Source: Streptomyces dysideae (lineage in GTDB: Bacteria > Actinomycetota > Actinomycetes > Streptomycetales > Streptomycetaceae). Taken from it: 39,392 nt of DNA. Positions 31,687 through 39,392 of this stretch are shown in pieces; position 1 is the stretch's first letter, and each line of letters begins with the position of its first letter. The stretch spans positions 156,715-196,106 of the forward strand of contig NZ_KQ949094.1 of NCBI RefSeq assembly GCF_001514305.1, given 5' to 3'. Under the pieces are notes generated by a model. That model was not told the origin of the DNA and did not search any database. It worked only from the letters and a program-made list of their open reading frames with translations. The position numbers and the translations under genes were made by a program.

Positions 31687-33444
31687 CTACTTCTTGGTCG
31701 TGCCGAGGTTGAGAGCGTCGTACTGACCGCTCCAGGCCGCCGACGAGACCACGTTGGTGGCGTCGGGCGAGCGGTACAGCAGGACCTTGAAGTAGGTCAG
31801 CGGGACGATGACGGCCTCGTCCATGGTCTTCTTGTCGACCTCGGCGTAGGCCGCGTTGCGCGCCGCCTCGTCGGGGTTCTGGATGGCCTCGTCGAGCAGC
31901 TTGTTGACGTCGGCGTTGTCGAACGAGGAGAGGTTCGTGTTGCCGGACGAGCTGATCGCCTTGCCGTTGAGGATCTGGTTCAGGAAGCCGTAGCCGGTCG
32001 GCCAGTCGGCGCCCCACTGCATCATCATGATGCCGATGCCCTGCTTCTTGGCGAACGCCGGCACACCCGCGTAGTCGGTGAAGTACTTACCGGACGGGTA
32101 CTGCTTCATCTCGGCGTTGATGCCGACCTTCTTCAGCGAGTCGATGATCGCGGTGGCCGCGTCCACCTCCTGCTGACGGTCGCTGCGCGCGGAGATGTAG
32201 GTCTTGAAGCCGCTCGGCTGCTTGCAGGCCGTCAGGTGCTCCTTGGCCTTGGCGGCGTCGCCCTTGCCGCCCTTGCTGGCGTAGCTGTCGAACTTCTGGT
32301 AGCCGATCACGTCCGGCGGCAGCACCGTGGAGGCGATGTCACCACGGACCGGGCCGCCCTGCGCGGTCTGCACGGCCACCTTGTCGATGGCGTACTGCAC
32401 GGCCTTGCGGCACTCGACGTTGTCGAACGGCTTGACCTCGGTGTTCAGCGCCGCGTAGACGAGACGGCCACCGTAGGTGTTGTCGGTGTTGGCCTTCTCG
32501 TCGGCGTTGTTGAGCACCTGGGCCTGGGTCTGGGTGTCCACACCGCGACCGGCGAGGTCGATGGTGGTGGTGCCCGCCATCAGGTCCTTGTCGATGGTGG
32601 CCTGGTTGACCTTCAGCTTGACCACGATCTTGTCCGGGTACTGCTTGCGCAGCGGGTCGGTGTCGGCGCTCCACTCGGGGTTGCGCACCAGGGTGACCGA
32701 CTTGCCCTCTTCGTAGCTCTCGAACTTGTACGAGCCGGAGGAGACGATCTTCTTGGTGTAGTCGACGCCGGTGTCCTTGGCGCGCGGCACCGGAGCCGTC
32801 TGCGGGGCGGTCACCAGGTAGTCGAAGTCGGTGAACGACTGCTTCAGCTTGAAGGTGATCGTGTACTTGTCCGGCGTCTCGATGGACGCGATGCCGGCCT
32901 CGCTCTTGTCCTTGTACGGACCCTTGTACTTGTCGCCGCCGTCGAGGAACTGCGCGAAGTAGTTCGGGCCGAGGGAGAGGACGTCACGGGCGAAGTTGGA
33001 GCGCTCCACCGCGTACTTGACGTCCGCCGAGGTGACCTCGGTGCCGTCCTCGTACTTGACGCCCTTGCGGATCTTGTACGTCCAGGTCTTGCCGCCGTCG
33101 GTGGTCTCGCCCTTGGACTCGGCGAGGTCGGGCACGACCTCGTTGCCCTTCTCACCGGGCGCCGGCTTGAAGGTGAGCAGGGGACGCGCGTAGAGGCGGC
33201 TGAAGTTGTACATGTACGCGTAGTACGTGTTGCCCGGGTCGAACGAGTCCGGGACGTCGGACATCGCGTAGTTGACCGTGCCGCCCTTCGCCGTGGACGC
33301 GTTCACGACGGAGTTCGTCGCGGCATTGGCTCCAGCGGCCTTGTTGCCGTCGTTGTCACCGTTGTCGTCGGCCTTGCTGCAGCCTGCCAGAAGCAGGCCA
33401 GCACTACTGATGGCCGCGACTACGGCCATTGCTGACCTTCGCAT
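31687..33444 (-). CDS. oppA: Oligopeptide-binding lipoprotein, OppA-like
   Basis: The extracytoplasmic receptor of the Opp importer, 585 residues, SBP_bac_5 family. The signal peptide ends in the lipobox LLAGC (Cys22), followed by an Asn/Asp/Gly-rich linker. Typical blocks are FDPGNTYYAYMYNFSRLYARPLL and TYKIRKGVKYEDGTEVTSADVKYAV near the start, and GADWPTGYGFLNQIL toward the end. The ATG at 33444 fits the signal peptide, with AAGGGG slightly far upstream. It lies between the two permease genes. In Streptomyces such receptors can take up extracellular signal peptides, but the ligand is unknown here. Confidence 0.95.
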   Translation of the reverse strand: MRRSAMAVVAAISSAGLLLAGCSKADDNGDNDGNKAAGANAATNSVVNASTAKGGTVNYAMSDVPDSFDPGNTYYAYMYNFSRLYARPLLTFKPAPGEKGNEVVPDLAESKGETTDGGKTWTYKIRKGVKYEDGTEVTSADVKYAVERSNFARDVLSLGPNYFAQFLDGGDKYKGPYKDKSEAGIASIETPDKYTITFKLKQSFTDFDYLVTAPQTAPVPRAKDTGVDYTKKIVSSGSYKFESYEEGKSVTLVRNPEWSADTDPLRKQYPDKIVVKLKVNQATIDKDLMAGTTTIDLAGRGVDTQTQAQVLNNADEKANTDNTYGGRLVYAALNTEVKPFDNVECRKAVQYAIDKVAVQTAQGGPVRGDIASTVLPPDVIGYQKFDSYASKGGKGDAAKAKEHLTACKQPSGFKTYISARSDRQQEVDAATAIIDSLKKVGINAEMKQYPSGKYFTDYAGVPAFAKKQGIGIMMMQWGADWPTGYGFLNQILNGKAISSSGNTNLSSFDNADVNKLLDEAIQNPDEAARNAAYAEVDKKTMDEAVIVPLTYFKVLLYRSPDATNVVSSAAWSGQYDALNLGTTKK

Positions 33445-33485
33445 GATGGTCGCATTCCCCTTCGTAGTTGGACACTTGGGCTGGA

Positions 33486-33503
33486 CGCGGACACCCGTCC
33501 GCG
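33486..33503 (-). terminator. Short stem-loop between oppC and oppA
   Basis: CGCGGAC (33486-33492) and GTCCGCG (33497-33503) form a perfect 7-bp stem with the loop ACCC in the 69-bp gap after oppC. It may partly terminate transcription or mark a processing site ahead of oppA. Confidence 0.5.
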
Positions 33504-33513
33504 ACCGCAGACG

Positions 33514-34512
33514 TCAGCGGCTGCGGGGGTCGAGAGCGTCCCGGAGGCCGTCACCGAGCAGGTTGAAGGCCAGTACGGTGATGAAGATGGCGAGGCCGGG
33601 GACGATCATGTACTGCGGATCGACCTCGAAGAAGTCGACGGCCTGGTTGAGCATGCCGCCCCACGAAGCCTGCGGCGGCTGGATGCCGACGCCGAGGAAG
33701 CTCAGCGAGGCCTCGAAGAGGATGTTCGTCGGGATGAGCAGCGTCGAGTAGACGATGATCGGCGCGACGAGGTTCGGCAGCAGCTCCTTGAAGAGGATGT
33801 ACGGCCCGCCGGCCCCCATCCCCTTGGACGCGTCGACGAACTCCCGCTCGCGCAGCGCCAGGGTCTGGCCGCGGACGATACGCCCCATGTACGGCCAGTT
33901 GAAGAAGCCGATGACGAAGATCAGCACGAGGATGTGCAGCGGGAGCCCTTCGAGACCGAACGCGCCGCCCTGCAGTGTCGCCGAGATGGCGATGGCGAAG
34001 AGCAGCAGCGGGAAGGCGAGGAAGGTGTCCATGAGCCGGCTGACGATCGCGTCGACCCGGCCGCCGTAGTACCCGGCGACCAGGCCCAGCACGGTGCCGA
34101 TGGCGACGGAGAGCACCGTCGCGCCGAAGGCGACGACCAGGGAGACCCAGGAGCCCTCCAGGATGCGGGCGAGGATGTCACGCCCGAACTTCGGCTCCAC
34201 CCCGAGCGGGTGGTCCCAGCTCATGCCGCCGAAGTCCCCTTTGGGGAGGGTGGTGTTGGGGTCGATCAGGTCCTGGTGGAAGGCGTCGGGGTCGAGGCCC
34301 AGCAGTGACTGCAGCGGTCTGGACAGGGCGGCGACGAGGATGAGCAGCACCACGATGACGCCGCCCGCCACGGCCACCTTGTCGCGTTTGAAGCGGGTCC
34401 AGGCGATCTGCCCGAGAGACCGGCCCTCGATCTGTTTGGACTCGACGCCCTCGAGTACGGCCTCGGGCTGGGCCTCGGCCTGCGATCCGGTTGTCTCGAT
34501 CGGTGCCGTCAC
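33514..34512 (-). CDS. oppC: Oligopeptide ABC transporter permease, OppC-like
   Basis: A 332-residue permease. It has an N-terminal cytoplasmic segment with the OppC_N motif (SLGQIAWTRFKRDKVAVAGG), a first helix in VIVVLLILVAALS, then five more helices. The EAA loop is RGQTLALREREFVDASKGMG. GIQPPQASWGGMLNQA and the ending LGDGLRDALDPRSR are classic OppC/DppC features. First gene of the operon; gene order C-A-B-D-F differs from the enteric A-B-C-D-F. GTG start with CAGGG nearby. Confidence 0.95.
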   Translation of the reverse strand: MTAPIETTGSQAEAQPEAVLEGVESKQIEGRSLGQIAWTRFKRDKVAVAGGVIVVLLILVAALSRPLQSLLGLDPDAFHQDLIDPNTTLPKGDFGGMSWDHPLGVEPKFGRDILARILEGSWVSLVVAFGATVLSVAIGTVLGLVAGYYGGRVDAIVSRLMDTFLAFPLLLFAIAISATLQGGAFGLEGLPLHILVLIFVIGFFNWPYMGRIVRGQTLALREREFVDASKGMGAGGPYILFKELLPNLVAPIIVYSTLLIPTNILFEASLSFLGVGIQPPQASWGGMLNQAVDFFEVDPQYMIVPGLAIFITVLAFNLLGDGLRDALDPRSR

Positions 34513-34857
34513 AAGTGCCCTGCCCCTTCTCGCCGGTGGTCACCGGCCTTCAACGCCGTTGATTACGGCCTGACTCACGCACGGCATCGATGTTTCCCGA
34601 TGCCTGACTGGGGAGTCTTCAACGTCCTCGCGATCACCCGCCAGATCTGATGGAGAAAGTATGCGCAACCGTGATGCGGGCTCGGAAGTTCCGTTATCCG
34701 AACAGCAGTTAACGGGAGGCGGACACGGGCCAGTTGGGACAATCGTGAACCAGTGGGACCTTCCACCCTCATCTACGCGCGCAGAGGGGATCCACCGGGC
34801 CGCGGAGCGGCTAGCCTCTTCATCTGTTACAGCGGTTCACAGCAGGCGGTCACACAG
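34513..34857. promoter_or_regulatory. Divergent intergenic region of opp operon and sseB-like gene
   Basis: 345 bp without a gene; it must hold promoters in both directions. A perfect 7-bp stem-loop GGCATCG/CGATGCC lies at 34583-34604, in the probable leader of oppC. The middle, about 34640-34760, is richer in A/T than most of the window and includes TTATCC and TTGGGACAAT-type sequences, but no hexamer pair is good enough to call. Confidence 0.4.
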
Positions 34858-35646
34858 ATGGACTTCCCAGCGGATCTTCCCGCGGACTTCCCGGCACAGG
34901 CACACCCCCATCCGCACGGCGGATGGCCCGGCAACGAGCTGGAGGAGGTGCTCTCCGCCTCCCTCGGCATGCCCTCGGCCGGCGGCCGGATCATCGAGGT
35001 CCTCGGCCGCAGCTTCGTCTGGGTACCGCTGCCGAGCGGCGGCGGCCCGCACAGCGGCCCGCTGGACCTGCCCACGCTGGAGATCGACGGCCAGGCCTAC
35101 GTCCCGGTCTTCAGCTCCGAGGAGCAGTTCCGGCAGGTCGCCGGCTCCCACATGTCGTACACGATCGCCCCCGCCGTGGAGTTCGCCCGCGGCCTGCCCC
35201 CGCAGGTGGGCATCGCCGTGAACCCCGAGGGCGTGGTCGGCGTCCCGCTCCCGCCGCAGGCCGTGGCCGAGCTGTGCCGGGTCGGCCGCACCCCGCTGGA
35301 CGGCCTCACGACCGGCGGCCGGGTCAAGCTGTACGAGCCGGACTGGCAGGACGACCCGGTCGACTTCCTCGCCGCGGCGTCGGCCGAGTTCGCTGCGACA
35401 GGCGTGATCCTCACGGCCCGCCGCTGCCTTGCCGCGATCGAGACGGCGACCCCGGTGATGTTCGTAGGCGTGGAGTTGTCGGTGTGGGAGGGCGACATGC
35501 GGGCCCTGCCGATGGACGCGCTGGGCAGGGCATTGGGCAGAGTGCCGGTGCAGTGGCCGGTGAACCTGGTGCTGTTGGACGTGGCGCAGGATCCGGTGGG
35601 CGAGTGGATGCGAGCAAAAGTACGGCCGTTCTACCAACAGGCGTAG
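34858..35646 (+). CDS. SseB-family protein (first of a tandem pair)
   Basis: A 262-residue cytoplasmic protein resembling enhanced-serine-sensitivity protein SseB. It has the N-terminal SseB block (LDLPTLEIDGQAYVPVFSSEEQF, then PAVEFARGLPPQVGIAVNPEG) and the C-terminal block with PVNLVLLDVAQDPVGEWMRAKVRPFYQ. The exact biochemical role is unknown. The ATG at 34858 (MDFPADLPADFPAQ) is preferred over an open extension to 34753, which is not protein-like. A second SseB-like gene follows after a repeat-rich gap. Their position next to gcv and serine/glycine metabolism genes is suggestive only. Confidence 0.86.
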   Translation: MDFPADLPADFPAQAHPHPHGGWPGNELEEVLSASLGMPSAGGRIIEVLGRSFVWVPLPSGGGPHSGPLDLPTLEIDGQAYVPVFSSEEQFRQVAGSHMSYTIAPAVEFARGLPPQVGIAVNPEGVVGVPLPPQAVAELCRVGRTPLDGLTTGGRVKLYEPDWQDDPVDFLAAASAEFAATGVILTARRCLAAIETATPVMFVGVELSVWEGDMRALPMDALGRALGRVPVQWPVNLVLLDVAQDPVGEWMRAKVRPFYQQA

Positions 35647-35650
35647 GGCT

Positions 35651-35732
35651 GAGCGCCCCGCCAGGGGCGCGGGGCTGTATCAATGTGCGGCTCCGCCGCG
35701 CGGGCGCGATCAACCCCACCGACCCGCAGCCC
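35651..35732 (+). repeat. Streptomyces-type intergenic repeat with two hairpins
   Basis: An 82-bp unit beginning with GCGCCCC GCCA GGGGCGC (7-bp stem, 35653-35670), then GCGGC TCC GCCGC (35687-35699), and ending in CCCGCAGCCC. From memory, very similar units occur at many intergenic sites in Streptomyces genomes. It sits five bases after the first sseB stop, so its first hairpin can terminate that transcript. The next gene starts 94 bp later. Confidence 0.75.
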
Positions 35733-35825
35733 GAAGACCACAACAGCTCCCGAGCTCTCAACGCTTAAGCTGGTCCCCACATACGCATCGATTCCCGAAA
35801 TCGTTTCCCGAAGGGGCGGTAACAG

Positions 35826-36626
35826 GTGAGCGCGAGCGGCACCGCCGCGACCGGGCAGGTCGAGCACATGCTGCGCCAGGTGACACCGGGGCGCTACGAC
35901 GCCTACGAGGCCCTCCTCCGCGCGCTCGCGACGCCGTCCTCCGGCCAGATCTGGATGCTGCTGTGGCACGGCCAGGCCGGCTCCCCCGACGCCCAGTACG
36001 GAAACATGGACGTCGACGGCTACGGCTACGCCCCCTGCGTGACCTCCGCCCAGGAACTCTCGGCCAGCGGCTGGAACCGCTCGTACGAGGTGGTCGACGG
36101 CGTCGACGTGGCCCGCACCCTCTACCCGGACCACTACGGCCTCTGGCTCAACCCGCACGCCCCCGGCGGCGGCGTCGGCATCCCCTGGCTCGACCTGCGC
36201 CGTATCGCCACCGGCCTGGACCGCCAGCCCGCCGGCCCGCTGCGCCTGTCCGAACCGGGCATCGAGGTCCCGCAGTTCTACGCCCTGCTCACCCAGAACG
36301 CCCACCGCACCCCGGCCGTCCGCGCACTGCGCCGCGCCTGGGTGCAGCCCGCGCTGGGGGCGCCGTATCTCGCCATCGGCCTCGATGTGTACGACACCAG
36401 CCCGCCCGCCGTGGATTCGGTACGCGCGATGATGCAGCAGTCCATCGGCGCGTGCCCGGACGGGCTGCCGGTGTCGACGGTGGCGATGTCCGACGAGTAC
36501 GACCCGGTCGCCCTGTGGATGCGGGCCAGCGCCCGCCCCTTCTACGACCGCGAGGCGCACGCGACCGCCCCGGTGCAGGCCCCCGCCGCGGGCTACGGCT
36601 ACCCGCCCGCCCGCGGCAGTTACTGA
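35826..36626 (+). CDS. SseB-family protein (second of a tandem pair)
   Basis: A 266-residue protein related to the preceding gene product: both end in a conserved pattern (DEYDPVALWMRASARPFYDRE here). The N-terminus (MLRQVTPGRYDAYEALLRAL) and the central block (EVVDGVDVARTLYPDHYGLWLNP, GGGVGIPWLDLRRIATGLD) match Streptomyces 'enhanced serine sensitivity' proteins. A Pro/Ala/Tyr-rich tail of about 20 residues follows. The GTG at 35826 has AAGGGGCGG upstream. Convergent with the ATPase gene, 26 bp apart. Function unknown. Confidence 0.85.
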   Translation: MSASGTAATGQVEHMLRQVTPGRYDAYEALLRALATPSSGQIWMLLWHGQAGSPDAQYGNMDVDGYGYAPCVTSAQELSASGWNRSYEVVDGVDVARTLYPDHYGLWLNPHAPGGGVGIPWLDLRRIATGLDRQPAGPLRLSEPGIEVPQFYALLTQNAHRTPAVRALRRAWVQPALGAPYLAIGLDVYDTSPPAVDSVRAMMQQSIGACPDGLPVSTVAMSDEYDPVALWMRASARPFYDREAHATAPVQAPAAGYGYPPARGSY

Positions 36627-36652
36627 GCCGCCTCACCGCGCTCAGGCGCCGC

Positions 36653-37327
36653 TCACCCCGCGAAGCCGATCCTGCGCAGCGCGTCCCCCGCTTCCCGGTC
36701 CAGCAGGACCGCCGAGCCGCAGCCCTGGGGCAGGTCGCCCTTCGCCACGGAGTGGATCAGGCGGGCGGCCGCCCTGCGGTGCCGCAGGAACGCGTACCGC
36801 GAGACGCCGCGGCCGCGTTCGCGCTGGCCCTCCAGCGCGGTGTCCGGGGTGACGTCGAGCAGCAGCAGATGCAGGGTGCCGCTCCGGCGGCGGGCCTCGC
36901 GAGCCAGCCAGCCGCGCACCCAGGCCTGGGTACCGCAGTCGTGCACGACGACTCCCTCGCCGCTGCGCAGGGCGCGGCGCAGTCCGGCGTAGTGCGCGAG
37001 GCGGACGAGGGGACGGTAGACGGCGTACGGCAGGAAGCGCGGCATGCGCTCGTCCCAGCGGTCGCGGGTGTCCTGGGAGTCGATCCGGATGCCCTGGACG
37101 GCCCGTTTCATGAGGGTGGACTTGCCGCTGCCGGGCAGGCCCGTGATCACGACGAGGTCCTCGGGGCCGAAGAGCAGCGCGTGCGGGCTGCGGCCCTCGC
37201 GCTCGCGCAGGTCGCGGACGACCGGTGCGGAGAGCGTGCCGCGGGCTTCGACGGCCGGGGTCGCGTGCTGCTTGGGCAGCACGATGCCCGAGGTCGTCGC
37301 GTACGCCCTGGTCCTGTTCACCGTCAT
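36653..37327 (-). CDS. Small P-loop ATPase/kinase-like protein
   Basis: A 224-residue protein of the AAA_33/zeta-like kinase type. The P-loop is GLPGSGKST at 63-71, followed by a likely lid region (QDTRDRWDERM), VVVHDCGTQAWVRGWLA as a Walker-B-like strand, and LHLLLLDVTPDTALEGQRER. It is likely a nucleotide-dependent phosphotransferase, with no substrate indicated. The ATG at 37327 has AGGAGG directly upstream. Divergent from the glycine-riboswitch/gcv transcript. Confidence 0.85.
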   Translation of the reverse strand: MTVNRTRAYATTSGIVLPKQHATPAVEARGTLSAPVVRDLREREGRSPHALLFGPEDLVVITGLPGSGKSTLMKRAVQGIRIDSQDTRDRWDERMPRFLPYAVYRPLVRLAHYAGLRRALRSGEGVVVHDCGTQAWVRGWLAREARRRSGTLHLLLLDVTPDTALEGQRERGRGVSRYAFLRHRRAAARLIHSVAKGDLPQGCGSAVLLDREAGDALRRIGFAG

Positions 37328-37502
37328 CGTCCTCCTCCGGGGTCGGGAGTCCCCATCCCCACTGAGCGTAAAGAGAAGGTAACGGTTGATCTTCCGTTTT
37401 TTCGTTCTCGTACCGCCACAGGCCGGTTACAGATGCGGGCCTGCCGTCCGCGCGCCGGCCGTGCAATGATGTGCGCGCCAACTGCATACCGGCCGCTTGA
37501 AT

Positions 37503-37705
37503 CCGCGCGGGAGAGTTCCCAGCCCTGAGCTGGGACGCCGAAGGAGCAAGTCCCTCCCTTGAATCTCTCAGGCCCCGTTACCGCGCGGGCGAGGCACATC
37601 TGAAAAGCGGGCCGCTGCGACAGTGGCTCCACCCAAGGTGCAAGTCATGACCACCGTTTCGCGGGGTCGTGGCGAACCTCTCAGGTTCCGATGACAGATG
37701 GGGAG
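37503..37705 (+). promoter_or_regulatory. Tandem glycine riboswitch of the gcv operon
   Basis: Two glycine aptamers in series. The first has GGGAGAG (37509-37515), GCCGAAGGAGCAAG (37537-37550) and CTCTCAGG (37565-37572), closed by a short GC stem. The second has CCCAAGGTGCAAG (37632-37644), CTCTCAGG (37678-37685) and GACAGATGGGG (37693-37703). This class binds glycine and switches on glycine-cleavage genes. gcvT starts 78 bp later; a palindromic element occupies most of that space, where the expression platform would lie. Confidence 0.95.
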
Positions 37706-37718
37706 GAACGACCTCGCC

Positions 37719-37760
37719 CTCCCCCACGCTCGAATGAACTCGCGCGGGAGGTGCCCCCAT
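37719..37760 (+). repeat. Palindromic element between glycine riboswitch and gcvT (relative of LOG-gene elements)
   Basis: CTCCCCCAC (37719-37727), a 17-nt middle, GCGGGAGGT, then CCCCCAT (37754-37760). CCTCCC can pair with GGGAGG, with the trailing C-run as competitor. This is the same C-run/G-run/C-run plan, and largely the same end sequences, as the elements at 6897-6934 and 7081-7120, with a different centre. The gcvT ribosome site begins a few bases further on. Confidence 0.65.
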
Positions 37761-37782
37761 CGCCTTGGGAGACGACCGTCCG

Positions 37783-38910
<1,128 letters not shown>

Positions 38911-38976
38911 AGACTGAACGCGGTAGCGCGCACCCGTGCGTGACCCTGCGCACATTTCCGCTGCTCACACGCGTTT

Positions 38977-39007
38977 CCAGCAGTCCCCCATTCACCAGCA
39001 CTCCCCC
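38977..39007 (+). repeat. Two-copy direct repeat between gcvT and gcvH
   Basis: CCAGCAGTCCCCC (38977-38989) and CCAGCACTCCCCC (38995-39007) differ at one position and are 18 bp apart, ending about 20 bp before the gcvH start. It lies in the 119-bp spacer and could be a slippage duplication. No function evident. Confidence 0.6.
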
Positions 39008-39029
39008 GCTTACAGGAGAATTCAGGCCA

Positions 39030-39392
39030 TGAGCAACCCCCAGCAGCTGCGCTACAGCAAGGAGCACGAGTGGCTGTCGCCCGTCGAGGACGGCGTCGCC
39101 ACGATCGGCATCACGGAGTTCGCGGCGAACGCGCTCGGCGATGTCGTCTACGCCCAGCTCCCCGAGGTCGGCTCCACCGTGGCCGCGGGTGAGACCTGCG
39201 GCGAACTGGAGTCCACCAAGTCGGTCAGCGACCTGTACTCCCCCGTCTCCGGTGAGGTCACCGAGATCAACGAGGACGTCGTGAACGACCCGGCGCTGGT
39301 GAACTCGGCCCCCTTCGAGGGTGGCTGGCTGTTCAAGGTACGCGTCACGGACGAGCCGGCCGACCTGCTCTCCGCCGACGAGTACGACGCCC
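39030..39392 (+). CDS. gcvH: Glycine cleavage system H protein (3' end beyond the window)
   Basis: The lipoyl carrier of the glycine cleavage system. 121 codons are visible, starting MSNPQQLRYSKEHEWL. The lipoylated lysine is Lys64 in ELESTKSVSDLYSPVSGEV, and VNDPALVN and GGWLFKV follow as in all H proteins. The usual length is about 125 residues, so only a few codons and the stop are missing. An AGGAG site lies about ten bases before the ATG. It belongs to the same riboswitch-controlled transcript as gcvT. Confidence 0.96.

Noticed and set aside
37381..37402. AACGG/CCGTT stem followed by a T-run, like an intrinsic terminator
   Set aside because: The stem is only five base pairs and no plus-strand gene ends nearby; it lies in the promoter region between the ATPase gene and the riboswitch.

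Overview
The window is chromosomal DNA from a high-GC actinomycete, almost certainly a Streptomyces. The evidence is the strong G/C bias at third codon positions, many GTG starts, an XRE/DUF397/ATPase regulatory cluster, and a gene order (rmdB-like, ligA, metE-like ... mnmA, amidase, cysteine desulfurase ... opp operon, sseB pair, riboswitch-gcvT-gcvH) that, from memory, follows the S. coelicolor stretch between gcv and rmdB (SCO5495). No tRNA, rRNA, CRISPR array or integrase gene was recognised.

Layout. 1-8424 is core: a membrane GGDEF-EAL protein (rmdB-like, carrying a rare TTA codon), NAD-dependent DNA ligase, a MetE-C-like protein, a short-chain dehydrogenase, a LOG-family gene broken by two inverted copies of a 38-40 bp palindromic element, a DUF427 protein and an alpha/beta hydrolase. 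About 8549-21514 is a defence island: a YgjP-like metallopeptidase, hsdR, an HATPase/XRE/DUF397 cluster, hsdS, hsdM, rloB and rloA. The island begins inside the 3' end of mnmA. A decayed 61-bp copy of that same mnmA segment lies at its far end in direct orientation, so the two copies look like attachment-site duplications.

21393-28291 returns to core: mnmA and a cysteine desulfurase (partners in tRNA 2-thiouridine synthesis), a Tat-type amidase, two small membrane proteins opposite a FabR/DesT-like TetR regulator with an operator array, a lipoprotein, a thioesterase, an esterase remnant with a large internal deletion, and a TRIC/UPF0126 membrane protein. 28292-34512 is a five-gene oligopeptide ABC transporter operon (C-A-B-D-F) with hairpins around the binding-protein gene. 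34858-36626 holds two SseB-like genes, followed by a small P-loop ATPase. 37503-39392 is a tandem glycine riboswitch, then gcvT and gcvH, which is cut by the window end.

The main novelty candidates are: the island with its mnmA-derived flanking repeats, combining a type I restriction system, RloA/RloB (AbiL-like) and a developmental-type regulatory cluster placed between hsdS and hsdR; the paired palindromic insertions in the LOG gene, with a related element between the glycine riboswitch and gcvT; and the TTA codon directly after GGDEF in the rmdB-like gene.
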